NCBI GenBank assembly: GCA_030824585.1
Contig: JAVBXM010000257.1
Location: 1 to 38,486 of the forward strand
DNA: 38,486 nt
Origin: Phaeospirillum sp.
GTDB lineage: Bacteria; Pseudomonadota; Alphaproteobacteria; Rhodospirillales; Magnetospirillaceae
Reading direction: 5' to 3'
Positions 25,601 to 33,163 of this stretch are shown here, piece after piece. The notes under the pieces are model-generated. The model made no database searches and was not told the origin of the DNA. It saw only the letters and a list, made by a program, of their open reading frames with translations. Positions within the stretch are counted from its first letter, which is position 1. Every line of letters starts with the position of its first letter. A program made the position numbers and the translations under genes.

Positions 25601-25710
25601 TGGCCAAGCATGGCGGCAGCATGGATGTCGCCGACAACGACGGCGGGGGTGCCGTCTTCATCGTCCGCCTGCCCATCGGCGGGACCGGCGAATCGGGGGC
25701 CAGGGAATGA
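22645..25710 (+). CDS. Multi-PAS soluble sensor histidine kinase
   Basis: A 1021-residue cytoplasmic kinase. A coiled N-terminus (1-65) is followed by about five PAS modules (near 68-190, 198-310, 325-440, 452-580 and 617-740), then H762 in AAGIAHEINTPIQY and an ATPase domain (NLIVNAAHAIE, DNGTGVP, GTGQGLAI). The fourth PAS carries a cysteine cluster, C497-x2-C500-x8-C509-x3-C513, with nearby histidines, which could bind a metal or Fe-S cluster. From about residue 612 to the end it closely matches the symporter kinase encoded upstream. GGAG lies 6 bases before the ATG. The stop overlaps the REC-HDOD start (ATGA), so that regulator is the likely phosphorylation target. Confidence 0.94.
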   Translation: MHKLLARQLRKAAEGSPDGTVDLARLIDMVDRAYEETERERRLKDRALDVMQEEVEEMSRRVAEEAELRFNLLMDNVGEAVIVIGARGDIEGFNREAEKIFGYAAAEAIGRNIAALMPDDLASIHGTFLAEADRHGRTRILGKGGRELLGKRKNGEIFPAEIAIGEVTTSGERQFIGVIRDITLRRQAETELRESESRFRDLAGSASDWFWESDAEHRLTFVSERIGSVLGVKPAAILGHTWFEIGLDDQPERATAHWNDLRAHASFRDLVFTVGPPDGKDAKVIRLSAIPMFAPDGTFTGYRGVGADITREASAVDRAIQAREQLRDAIDSISDAIAVYDENERLVICNQAYADTLDGSHEFLFPGILFEDVLRNGNERRFFDIGEQDFEEWLVGRMARFRNADGHSFVVKLSAGRWVQSRECPTREGGVVAVRTDITRLKRREEDLDKLRRRYELILDSAGEGIVGLDSCGRVTFANHMAGEIIGRNSVEMIGQCFHCLVHPDPLQCDGPCPASASPVVEAYLSGTPGQVSGEVFRNTDNRVIPVDYFVAPIIENEEPSGAVLVFRDATLRLQYERSLEEQQRELAHLVAERTRELQREIDIRAHTETALRGSRERLKGITDSLFEGVLVVDREGYISFANPSAKQLLECDDSSGDIEGYPLEILLRVRTPAADVGFGDSPFRRVIRENATFRDDDAIFVTASGKALSVAYACSPLGEDEDKRSVIISFRNIETLKKAQREAVQASRLASVGQLAAGIAHEINTPIQYVGDNLRFLDNALGKLAAAVSAGRELAASAMQHPAMGESVDKFNAAFSQAKIPFLMAEVPSAVSESLDGVAQIARIVLSMKEFSHPGTSTKTMTDMNRALDSTLTVSRNVWKHAAEVDRNFDASLPPVLCHAGELNQVFLNLIVNAAHAIEASGKPLPGRITISTSHKDDHVEIAIADNGTGVPEAIRERIFDPFFTTKEVGKGTGQGLAICRDVVVAKHGGSMDVADNDGGGAVFIVRLPIGGTGESGARE

Positions 25711-26927
25711 CGGACATGCTGCGCGTTCTGTTTGTCGATGACGAGGCCCACATCCTTCGGGGCCTGCGCCGCTCCATGATGAGCATGGGCGAGGAATGGG
25801 ACATGACCTTCTGCTCCTCGGGAGCGGAGGCCCTGGCCCTGATGCAGCAGGAGCCGGCCTTCGACGTGGTCGTCTCCGACATGCGCATGCCCGGCATGGA
25901 TGGCGCGGAATTCCTGGGAACCGTCCGGCAGCGCCACCCGGAAACCATCCGGGTCATCCTGTCCGGCTATGCCGACGCGGAATCGATTCTGCGCACGGTG
26001 GGGCCGGCCCACATCTACCTGGCCAAGCCGTGCGACGCCGAAACCCTGCACGCCGCCATCTCGCGGCCCATCGCCCTGAAGCGCCTGCTGTCCACACCCT
26101 CGCTGCGGGCGGTGCTGGCCGGGTTGAGCAACCTGCCCAGCCTGCCGGACCTCGTCATGAAGGTCGACAAGGAGTTGCGCTCGCCGCAATGCTCGGCCAA
26201 ATCCATCGCCACCCTCATCGACCGGGACGTGGCCATGACCGCCGAACTGCTGCGGCTGACCAACTCCGCCTATTTTTCCGTGGCCAGTCCCGTCACCACC
26301 ACCTTGCAGGCGGTCCGCACCATCGGTCTGGAGACCATCCAGGCCCTGGTCCTGCAGATCGGGATTTTCCGCCAGTTCTCCGGCAGTCCCTCGGTTGCCC
26401 CCCTGCTCGAGGCGCTGACCGGCTATTGCCTGGGAACCGCCAATCTGGCCGAGACCATCGCGTCCTCCATGGGAGCCGATCAGGCCACCGCCAAGGCCGC
26501 CCATTGCGCCGCCATGCTGTCGCGGATCGGCATTCTGGTCCTGCTCGACGCCTATCCCGAGGACTATGCGCGGATTCTGGCCCAGCCCCCCGCCGGATCA
26601 TCCCTCTACCAGGCCGAGGAACAGGCGTTCGGCGCCAACCACGCGCTGATCGGCGCCTATCTGCTTGGGTTGTGGGGGTTCACCCCGCCGCTGGTGGAAG
26701 CGGTGGCCTTTGCCGGAACCCCCTCCACCAGCCTCGGCCACGACAACACCATACTGACGGCGCTGCACGCGGCCATTGCCCTCGGCCCACCGCTCCCGGC
26801 GGTGTTTCCCGCGGCAATTCAGGTCCCAAACCGCCTGGACATGGCTTATCTTGTCGAAGCACGCAAGGACGGCCAGATTTCGCGCTGGCGCGAATTGGCG
26901 TCGCAGATTTCCGGGGAGGGAAAGTAA
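25707..26927 (+). CDS. Response regulator with HDOD output domain
   Basis: A 406-residue protein. The receiver (about 5-120) has acidic residues in VLFVDDEAHILRGL, phospho-acceptor D58 in VVVSDMRMPGMDG, and the lysine in YLAKPCD. The HDOD domain (about 135-330) begins LSNLPSLPDLVMKVDKEL and includes LLRLTNSAYFSV and AVRTIGLETIQALVLQ. HDOD is related to HD phosphohydrolases but lacks their metal ligands and usually works by protein contact. The family is often found next to kinases and cyclic-di-GMP proteins. ATG at 25707 overlaps the kinase stop; its TAA overlaps the next ATG by one base. Confidence 0.94.
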   Translation: MTDMLRVLFVDDEAHILRGLRRSMMSMGEEWDMTFCSSGAEALALMQQEPAFDVVVSDMRMPGMDGAEFLGTVRQRHPETIRVILSGYADAESILRTVGPAHIYLAKPCDAETLHAAISRPIALKRLLSTPSLRAVLAGLSNLPSLPDLVMKVDKELRSPQCSAKSIATLIDRDVAMTAELLRLTNSAYFSVASPVTTTLQAVRTIGLETIQALVLQIGIFRQFSGSPSVAPLLEALTGYCLGTANLAETIASSMGADQATAKAAHCAAMLSRIGILVLLDAYPEDYARILAQPPAGSSLYQAEEQAFGANHALIGAYLLGLWGFTPPLVEAVAFAGTPSTSLGHDNTILTALHAAIALGPPLPAVFPAAIQVPNRLDMAYLVEARKDGQISRWRELASQISGEGK

Positions 26928-28081
26928 TGCCGGAACGTATCTTGGTGATCGATGACGACCATCACCTGCTATCGGGACTGCGCCGCCAACTCAGCGACAC
27001 CTTCGACGTCACCACCGCCCAGGGCGGCACCGAGGCCTTGAACGAGGTCCAGACGGCCATGGCGGCGCAAAACCCCTTCGCCGTCGCCCTGTGCGACATG
27101 CGCATGCCGGGGATGGACGGCATCGAGACGCTGAAGCGGATTCGCGAGCTGGCTCCCGATACCGTCAGGATCATGCTGACCGGCAACGCCGACCAGCAGA
27201 CCGCCATCGAGGCCATCAACCAGGGCAACATCTTCCGCTTCTACACCAAGCCCTATCCGGTCGAGCAACTGCGCGAGGGACTGGAATCCGCCTGCGAGCA
27301 ATACCGGCTGGTGACGGCGGAGAAGGAACTGCTGGAAAAGACCCTGACGGGAGCCATCAAGGTCCTGGTGGACATCGCCTCCATGAACGACGCCGTGGTG
27401 GCCGGCCTGGCCACCCGGCTGCGGGAATGGGTACGGCTGCTGACCACCGAATTCAAGATGCCCCAGCGCTGGCAACTGGAAATCGCCGCCACCCTGGTGC
27501 CGGTCGGCCAGGTGGCCATCCCGCCGGAACTGATCACCAAGAAGCGGTCCGGCGAAGCCCTGACCGATCTGGAAAAGTCGCTGTTCGAACGCAACCCGGA
27601 GGCGGCGCGCAACCTGATCGCCCACATTCCGCGCCTGGCCAAGGTCTCGGAGATCGTCTACCTGCAAGATCGCGGCTTCGACGGCAGCGGCTTTCCGGCC
27701 GACGGGCCGGTCGGCAACGACATCCCCCTGGATGCCCGTCTGCTGAAGATCCTCAAGGACCTGGCCGAAGCCACCGAGGGCGGGCCGCTGACCAAGGCGG
27801 CCTTCGCCGTCCTGGAACGCCGCCGCTCGCAATACGACCCGGTCCTGCTGCCCAAGGTGAAGACCTGCCTGGAACGGGTGGTCGACATGATGCCGTCCAC
27901 CTCCATGGACGTGCCGCTGGCCTCGCTGCGCACCGGTCAGGTGGTGCTGTCCGACGTCAAGCTGGCCAACGGCCACCTGATCCTTGCCGCCAACACCCAA
28001 CTGAGCGGCGCCCAGATCGAACGCCTGCACAACTTGCGGCGGATCTTCACCTTCGCTGAACCCATCAAAGTCAGGATTTGA
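26927..28081 (+). CDS. Response regulator with degenerate HD-GYP domain
   Basis: A 384-residue protein. The receiver (about 1-120) has D57 in ALCDMRMPGMDG and the lysine in FYTKPYP. The second half follows the RpfG/HD-GYP fold: the helix WQLEIAATLVPVGQVAIPPEL lies where active enzymes have LLHDIGKIAIP, so the HD pair is lost. The GYP region reads GFDGSGFP (250-257) but the two preceding histidines of HHExxDGSGYP are replaced (YLQDR). Catalysis of cyclic-di-GMP hydrolysis is therefore unlikely; a binding or regulatory role is more plausible. It is preceded by GGGGAGG and coupled to the HDOD gene through TAATG. Confidence 0.9.
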   Translation: MPERILVIDDDHHLLSGLRRQLSDTFDVTTAQGGTEALNEVQTAMAAQNPFAVALCDMRMPGMDGIETLKRIRELAPDTVRIMLTGNADQQTAIEAINQGNIFRFYTKPYPVEQLREGLESACEQYRLVTAEKELLEKTLTGAIKVLVDIASMNDAVVAGLATRLREWVRLLTTEFKMPQRWQLEIAATLVPVGQVAIPPELITKKRSGEALTDLEKSLFERNPEAARNLIAHIPRLAKVSEIVYLQDRGFDGSGFPADGPVGNDIPLDARLLKILKDLAEATEGGPLTKAAFAVLERRRSQYDPVLLPKVKTCLERVVDMMPSTSMDVPLASLRTGQVVLSDVKLANGHLILAANTQLSGAQIERLHNLRRIFTFAEPIKVRI

Positions 28082-28086
28082 CGAAA

Positions 28087-29274
28087 ATGAGCGCGGCAAA
28101 CACCGACGACACCAAGCCGGCCGCCTGCGGGTTGGCCTGGCGGCTGCACGAACTGCTCGGCGCCACCAAGGCGCACGAAGGCCGCCGGCTGAGCTTCCTG
28201 GCCCTGGACCCCGCCCGCAAGCATTTCGGCCACGATTGGCCCCGGGTCTCGGCCAAGGTGCACGGGCTGGTCACCACCACCTTGAAAAGCTTCCTGTCCG
28301 AGGGCGACGTCTATTCCGCCGCCGACGAGTTCTCGTACATCATCCTGTCCAGCGGCCGGGAAGCCAGCGACTTCGACAAGCTGATGGACGACATCAGTTC
28401 CGAGATTTCATCGCGGCTCACCGGCAAGGGCATCGCCAAGCAACTGGTCGCCATCATCCACCTGAACGCCAACACCGACGACGGCCACGGCTCCCATCGC
28501 GGCAAGATATCCCCCCTCGCCAACATCGATCCGGCCGAGCACATCAGCAATATCGAACGGATCATGGGCGAGGCGGATGCCAACGTCGTCGAGTTCAAGA
28601 TCAGCGACGTCCAGACCTCGCTATCCCCGGTCCTGTCCCTGGGCACCATGTCCACCTCGGCCTGGGCCTGTCTGGCGTCGCGGGTGGACGAGAACCAGGT
28701 CAGCCATTACGGCTACGGCGTCCTGCCGGCCGAGGCCGACCCCCTGCTGTTCGCCGAGTTGGACGCGCTGGCCGTCGAGTATGGCGCCAGGCGGCTGAAG
28801 GAGGCGGCGGACCGGAATATGATCGTCCTGCTCCCCGTTCACCGCGTCACGCTGTCGTCGAAGAAATATCGCGAGATGTATCTCAAGATCTGCCACGGCC
28901 TGCTGGCCAACCGCAAGGAGCGGATCATCTTCGACATCCACGGCATCGACGAGGGGACCCCCTCCAACCGGGTCGCCGAGTACATGCAGTGGCTGCGCCC
29001 CTACGCCAAGTTCATCGCCGTCACCCTGGACATGGACTTCGCGACCCTGTCGGCGTTCTCGGGCACCAACGCCATCTCCGTCGGCACCGATATCCGGACC
29101 CTGGACGACGATATCGCCATCCAGAAAATCGGCAAGTTCGCCAGCCGCGTGAAGGCCGCCAACATGAAATGCCATATTCACGGCATCTCCACCAAGTTCC
29201 AGGCCGAACTCTGCCTGAAGCTGGACATCGACTACATGGACGGCGAACTGATCCTGGACACCGCCCTGCCTTAG
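28087..29274 (+). CDS. Protein with apparently degenerate GGDEF-EAL fold
   Basis: A 395-residue protein whose family I do not recognise with certainty. The N-terminal part (about 30-130) has a GGDEF-like layout with YSAADEFSYIIL where GGDEF would stand. The C-terminal part (about 215-395) has an EAL-like order: IIFDIHGID, a strand near KFIAVTLDMDF, then KCHIHGISTKFQAELCLKLD followed by YMDGELI, recalling AEGVET...G.D..QG.LF. The catalytic EAL, DDFGTG and E residues are absent, so it is probably a cyclic-di-GMP receptor remnant or a protein-interaction module. The ATG at 28087 is preferred over TTG at 28078, which overlaps the previous stop. Last gene of the operon that starts at 22645. Confidence 0.7.
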   Translation: MSAANTDDTKPAACGLAWRLHELLGATKAHEGRRLSFLALDPARKHFGHDWPRVSAKVHGLVTTTLKSFLSEGDVYSAADEFSYIILSSGREASDFDKLMDDISSEISSRLTGKGIAKQLVAIIHLNANTDDGHGSHRGKISPLANIDPAEHISNIERIMGEADANVVEFKISDVQTSLSPVLSLGTMSTSAWACLASRVDENQVSHYGYGVLPAEADPLLFAELDALAVEYGARRLKEAADRNMIVLLPVHRVTLSSKKYREMYLKICHGLLANRKERIIFDIHGIDEGTPSNRVAEYMQWLRPYAKFIAVTLDMDFATLSAFSGTNAISVGTDIRTLDDDIAIQKIGKFASRVKAANMKCHIHGISTKFQAELCLKLDIDYMDGELILDTALP

Positions 29275-29311
29275 GACCAATCGACATTCAAGCGGACAGG
29301 TCATGGAATGG

Positions 29312-29399
29312 GACACAGATGAACACAGATTCCCGCTACGCGGGACACAGATAAGGAATTTCCCAAATTCATCTGTGTTTATCTGTGTTCATCTGTGTC
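29312..29399. repeat. Inverted repeat element with perfect 19-bp ends
   Basis: GACACAGATGAACACAGAT (29312-29330) and its exact reverse complement (29381-29399) flank 50 bases that contain two small hairpins: CCCGC/GCGGG near 29332-29345 and GAATTT/AAATTC near 29356-29370. The ACACAGAT word recurs inside. The layout is that of a short non-coding palindromic element of REP or MITE type, lying between convergent operons. Confidence 0.8.
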
Positions 29400-29465
29400 T
29401 GAATTTTCTGTATGGAAGGCATTTTGGCCCGAAATCAGCCCAATTCCCTGAATGTCGATTGACCC

Positions 29466-29529
29466 TAGAGCCGGATGCTTTGAGGTCGAATCGCTTCGCG
29501 ATTCGTCCGAGAAGCTGAATCCGTCTCTA
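29466..29529. repeat. Nested hairpin element 1
   Basis: Outer arms TAGAGCCGGAT (29466-29476) and ATCCGTCTCTA (29519-29529) pair at 10 of 11 positions. Inside, CGAATCGC (29487-29494) and GCGATTCG (29498-29505) form a perfect 8-bp stem with a 3-base loop. The outer TAGAG arm recurs in the element at 29540-29602, so the two look like related copies. Confidence 0.65.
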
Positions 29530-29539
29530 ATCAATAAGG

Positions 29540-29602
29540 TAGAGGGCGATTCAGACAATAGATCGGCGCGCCGCTGCGCCGATCTATTGTCATCGCGCTC
29601 TA
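29540..29602. repeat. Nested hairpin element 2, overlapping the ketosynthase stop codon
   Basis: A perfect 16-bp stem, GACAATAGATCGGCGC (29554-29569) with its complement at 29576-29591, has a 6-base loop. Outer arms TAGAGGGCGAT (29540-29550) and ATCGCGCTCTA (29592-29602) add 10 of 11 pairs with a 3-base bulge. The minus-strand ketosynthase TAG (29602-29600) is the tip of the outer arm. It may serve as a transcription terminator for the minus-strand cluster, or be a mobile palindromic element. Confidence 0.7.
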
Positions 29603-30829
29603 ACCCCCCCGGCGCAGGATCAGCGAGGCGTTGACGCCGCCGAAGGCGAAGTTGTTGCTCATCAGGTATTCGGCGTCCATGCGGCGCGGCATGCCCTGGA
29701 TGTAGTCCATCTCGGCGCAGCGCGGGTCCACCTTGTCCAGGTTGGCGGTATGGCAGCACCAGCCTTCCCGCATCATCTCGATACCCAGCCAGGCCTCGAT
29801 GGCGCCGCAGGCCCCCAGGGAATGGCCGAAATAGCTCTTGAGCGAATGGATCGGCACGCGCGCCCCGAACACCGCCGCCGTGGCCGCCGCCTCGGCGATG
29901 TCGCCGCCCTCGGTGGCGGTGCCGTGGCCGTTGACCACGCCGATGGCCCCGGCATCGAGGCCGGCGTCCTCGAGCGCCAGGCGCAGGGCCTGCTCCATGG
30001 TCTCGGGCTGCGGCTGGGTGACGTGGTTGCCGTCGGCATTGGTGCCGAACCCCGCCACCTCGGCATAAATGGTGGCGCCGCGCGCCCTGGCCCGGTCGTA
30101 ATCCTCGAGGATCAGGGCGCCCGCCCCCTCGCCGATCACCAGCCCGTCGCGGTCCACGTCGAACGGCCGGGGGCTGAGATGGGGGGTATCATTGCGGGTC
30201 GAGGTGGCGAACAGGGTGTCGAACACCGCCGCGTCGGTGATGTCCAGTTCCTCGGCCCCGCCGGCCACCATGATATCGGCCTTGCCCCACCGGATGGCCT
30301 CGGCGGCGAAGCCGATGGCCTGGCTGGCCGAGGCGCAGGCGTTGGAGGTGGGGATCATCCGCCCGGTCAGGCCGAAGAACATGCCGATATTCACCAGGGC
30401 GGTGTGGCTCATCATCTGGATGTAGGTGGTGGCGTTGAGGTTCCTCGACTTGCCGCTCATCTTCAGCTCGTAGAAGCCCAGCACCGAATCCGGGCTGCCG
30501 AACGACGAGCCGAAGGCCGCCCCCGCCCGCCCGCCGGTCAACACCGGATCGCCCAGCAGGCCGGCAGCGGCCAGGGCCTTCTCGCTGGCCGCCACCGCCA
30601 TGCGGGCAACGCGGCCCATGGTGCGGGTCTTCTTGCGCGGCCAGTGATCGGGAAGGTCGAAGTCGAGGACCGGGGCGGCCAGCCGGGTGTTGACGCCCTC
30701 GAAGCGGTCCCAGTCCGGGCTCATGGCGCGGATGGCGGTGCGCCCGTCGCGCAAGGCGGCGCTGATGGTGGGCCAGTCGTGCCCCAGGGCGGTGATGCCG
30801 CCCATGCCGGTAACCGCCACCCTGCGCAT
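29600..30829 (-). CDS. Beta-ketoacyl-ACP synthase, aryl-polyene type (ApeR-like)
   Basis: A 409-residue FabF-type condensing enzyme. The nucleophile Cys is in SNACASASQAIG, and the two catalytic histidines are in NGHGTATEGGD and KSYFGHSLGACG; the C-terminal NNFAFGGVNASLIL is typical. It would extend an acyl-ACP chain with malonyl-ACP. The ATG at 30829 overlaps the reductase TGA (TGATG), although the frame is open upstream. It is the last gene of the cluster on this strand, and its TAG lies inside the inverted repeat 29540-29602. By position it matches the terminal ketosynthase of ape clusters. Confidence 0.93.
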   Translation of the reverse strand: MRRVAVTGMGGITALGHDWPTISAALRDGRTAIRAMSPDWDRFEGVNTRLAAPVLDFDLPDHWPRKKTRTMGRVARMAVAASEKALAAAGLLGDPVLTGGRAGAAFGSSFGSPDSVLGFYELKMSGKSRNLNATTYIQMMSHTALVNIGMFFGLTGRMIPTSNACASASQAIGFAAEAIRWGKADIMVAGGAEELDITDAAVFDTLFATSTRNDTPHLSPRPFDVDRDGLVIGEGAGALILEDYDRARARGATIYAEVAGFGTNADGNHVTQPQPETMEQALRLALEDAGLDAGAIGVVNGHGTATEGGDIAEAAATAAVFGARVPIHSLKSYFGHSLGACGAIEAWLGIEMMREGWCCHTANLDKVDPRCAEMDYIQGMPRRMDAEYLMSNNFAFGGVNASLILRRGG

Positions 30830-31548
30830 CACACCATGCCTCCGTTCACCGAAATCACCTGCCGGGTGATGTAGCCCGCCGCCTCGGAACACAGGAAGCC
30901 GACCAGGGCCGCCACCTCCTCGGGCTGCCCCAGGCGGCGCATGGGGATCAGTTTCATGGCCTCGTCCAGGGGAACGTCGGCGATCATTCCCGTCTCGATC
31001 AGGCCGGGCGCCACGCAATTGACGGTGATGGAGCGCTTGGCCAGTTCCAGGGCCAGGGACTTGGTGGCGCCGATGATGCCGGCCTTGGCGGCCGAGTAGT
31101 TGACCTGCCCCCGGTTGCCCACCAGCCCCGAGACCGAGGACAGCGTCACGATACGCCCGCCCTTGCGGGCCGAGACCATGGGCATGACCAGCGGCCGCAG
31201 GACGTTGTAGAAGCCGTCCAGATTGGTCCCCAGCACCCGGTCCCAATCCTCGTCCTCCATGGCCGGAAAGGCCGTATCGCGGGCGATGCCGGCATTGAGC
31301 ACCACGCCCCAATAGGGGCCGTTGGCCTCCAGATCGGTCTCCAGGGCGGCACGGCAGCCGTCGCGGTCGGCGGTATCGAAGCGGATCAGCCGCCCGGCGC
31401 CCCCCATGGCCTCCAGGGTGCCGCGCGCCGCCGCCTCGTCGGAATGGTAGTGCACCACCACCTTGAAGCCGTCGCCGGCCAGTTTCAGGGCGATGGCCCG
31501 GCCGATACCGCGACCCGCGCCGGTGACGAGAATGGTCCTGGCGGTCAT
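30829..31548 (-). CDS. 3-ketoacyl-ACP reductase (FabG/ApeQ-like)
   Basis: A 239-residue short-chain dehydrogenase/reductase. The NAD(P)-binding motif is TGAGRGIG near residue 9, NAG in VVLNAGIARD, the catalytic serine in LSSVSGLVGNRG, and Tyr/Lys in NYSAAKAG. The C-terminus SEAAGYITRQVISVNGGMV is FabG-like. It should reduce the 3-keto group made by the adjacent ketosynthases during polyene elongation. GGGGGAGGCG precedes the ATG at 31548, which overlaps the dehydratase stop (ATGA). Confidence 0.94.
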   Translation of the reverse strand: MTARTILVTGAGRGIGRAIALKLAGDGFKVVVHYHSDEAAARGTLEAMGGAGRLIRFDTADRDGCRAALETDLEANGPYWGVVLNAGIARDTAFPAMEDEDWDRVLGTNLDGFYNVLRPLVMPMVSARKGGRIVTLSSVSGLVGNRGQVNYSAAKAGIIGATKSLALELAKRSITVNCVAPGLIETGMIADVPLDEAMKLIPMRRLGQPEEVAALVGFLCSEAAGYITRQVISVNGGMV

Positions 31549-31988
31549 GACGCCTCCCCCCCTTGATCGGGCTGGTAGACGCTCAGTTGCGCCTCGGCCA
31601 GCACGTCCCCCCCGGCGCCGGTGATACGGCAGTCGAACACCCCCATGCCCTGGTCGCGGAACACCAGCCGGGCGGTGATCTCCAGCCGCTCGCCGAAGGC
31701 AAGGAACGGCCGGACCGCCTGGTAGCGCCGGGTGCCCAACAGGAAACCCAGCCGCACCGCGCCGCCCTCGCGCCGGGCCTCGGCCCCCGCCCACACGCCG
31801 CAGGTCTGGGCCATGAATTCGATCCCCACATGGGCGGGTACGCCCTCGGGGCTGGCGAACAGATGGTCGGGACGGATGGTCACCGCCGCCACCGCCCCCG
31901 CGGCGTCATAGGACAACGCCTCGTCCAGCAGCAGCATGGGCCGGGCGTGGGGCAGCAACTCCCCGACGGACCAGGGACAGGCGCTCAT
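31545..31988 (-). CDS. Hotdog-fold 3-hydroxyacyl-ACP dehydratase (ApeP-like)
   Basis: A 147-residue hotdog protein. It starts MSACPWSVGELLPHARPMLLLDEAL, read here in two parts, with the LLPHxxPMLLLD motif found in FabZ/ApeI/ApeP dehydratases. Further conserved parts are FASPEGVPAHVGIEFMAQTCGVWAG and the late VFDCRITGAGGDVLAEAQLSVYQP. It would dehydrate 3-hydroxyacyl-ACP to give the conjugated double bond. The ATG at 31988 overlaps the upstream ketosynthase stop (ATGA); an ATG 10 codons earlier lies within that gene and is rejected. Confidence 0.88.
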   Translation of the reverse strand: MSACPWSVGELLPHARPMLLLDEALSYDAAGAVAAVTIRPDHLFASPEGVPAHVGIEFMAQTCGVWAGAEARREGGAVRLGFLLGTRRYQAVRPFLAFGERLEITARLVFRDQGMGVFDCRITGAGGDVLAEAQLSVYQPDQGGEAS

Positions 31989-33163
31989 GGCGTTCCCCGG
32001 CGGAAGGCCAGGCAGCAATTGCTGCCCCCGAAGGCGAAGGAATTGGACAGGGCCGCCGGCCGGGACAGCCGGTGTTCCGCCCCCGCCAGATCAAGAAGCG
32101 GCAGGTGGGAATCGACCGCGCCATCCCACAGGTGGAGTGGCAGGCGGCCTTCCGGGTTCCAGCGGCGCGACAGCGTCAACCACAGGAAGGCGGCCTCCAC
32201 CGCCCCGGCGGCGCCCAGGGTATGGCCGGTCATGGCCTTGGTCGAGGAACACGGCACGCCCCGGGGAAACAGGGCCGCCACCGCCTTGGCTTCCATGGAA
32301 TCGTTGAGCGCCGTTCCGGTGCCGTGCAGGTTGACGTAGCCGATCTCGTCCGGCGGCAGCCCGGCATCGGCCAGGGCGGCGCCCATGGCGGCCAGGGCCC
32401 CGGCCCCCTCGGGGTCGGGGGCGCTGACGTGGTGGGCGTCGGAGGTTTCGCCCAGCCCGGCCAGCTCGATCTCGGCCGGGTCGGGGCTCAGCAGGAACAA
32501 CCCGCCGCCCTCGCCGATGGTGATGCCGGCGCGGTTGGCGGAAAAGGGATTGCTCGGGCTGGGCGCCAGCGCCTCCAGGGCTCCGAACCCGGTGACGGTC
32601 AGGCGGCACAGGGTATCGGCACCGCCCACGATGGCCGCATCGGCCAGACCGGCCCGGATCAGCCGCCGCGCCGAGGCCAGGGCCTTGGCGCTGGACGAGC
32701 AGGCGGTGGCCACCACATAGGCGGGGCCGGACAGCCCCAGGAGATCGGCCAGGAACAGGGCGCCGCCCCCGGTTTCCTGCTGCCGGTAATGAAAGCCGGC
32801 GGGCCACTCGCCCGTGCGGGCGTGGGAGGCGAAGGCGGCCTCGCCCTCGGCGATGCCCGAGGTGCTGGTGCCGATCACCACGGCGATGCGGTGGGCGCCG
32901 AAACGCCGGATGGCGGCGGCGATCTCCTCCGCCATTTCGGCGGCCAGGGCGGCGAGCAGCCGGTTGTTGCGGCACTCCCAGCGGGTCAAGGCGGCGGGCA
33001 GCGGCGGGGGTTCTCCCGGCAGCACGCCCAGCGGCACCGCGAAGCCGTCCACCCGGCGCAGGCCCTGGCGCGAGCCGGCCAGCAGCGGCCCCATGGCGGC
33101 CGCCTTGCCCAGCCCCAGGCAGGAAGCGACCGCCATGGCGGGAAGGTAGAGGCGACGGCTCAC
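31985..33163 (-). CDS. Beta-ketoacyl-ACP synthase (ApeO-like)
   Basis: A 392-residue condensing enzyme, the second of the cluster and clearly divergent from the one ending at 29600. It has ATACSSSAKALASA with the nucleophile, NLHGTGTALNDSMEAKA and TKAMTGHTLGAAGA with the two histidines, and ends LSNSFAFGGSNCCLAF. The start is GTG at 33163, overlapping the DUF3261 gene stop (GTGA); the upstream open frame has no ketosynthase features. Two paralogous ketosynthases are normal in ape clusters, where they act as a pair or on different chain lengths. Confidence 0.92.
   Translation of the reverse strand: MSRRLYLPAMAVASCLGLGKAAAMGPLLAGSRQGLRRVDGFAVPLGVLPGEPPPLPAALTRWECRNNRLLAALAAEMAEEIAAAIRRFGAHRIAVVIGTSTSGIAEGEAAFASHARTGEWPAGFHYRQQETGGGALFLADLLGLSGPAYVVATACSSSAKALASARRLIRAGLADAAIVGGADTLCRLTVTGFGALEALAPSPSNPFSANRAGITIGEGGGLFLLSPDPAEIELAGLGETSDAHHVSAPDPEGAGALAAMGAALADAGLPPDEIGYVNLHGTGTALNDSMEAKAVAALFPRGVPCSSTKAMTGHTLGAAGAVEAAFLWLTLSRRWNPEGRLPLHLWDGAVDSHLPLLDLAGAEHRLSRPAALSNSFAFGGSNCCLAFRRGTP

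Noticed and set aside
29312-29602. CRISPR array
   Set aside because: Repeats are inverted pairs rather than regularly spaced direct repeats, and no cas genes are nearby.
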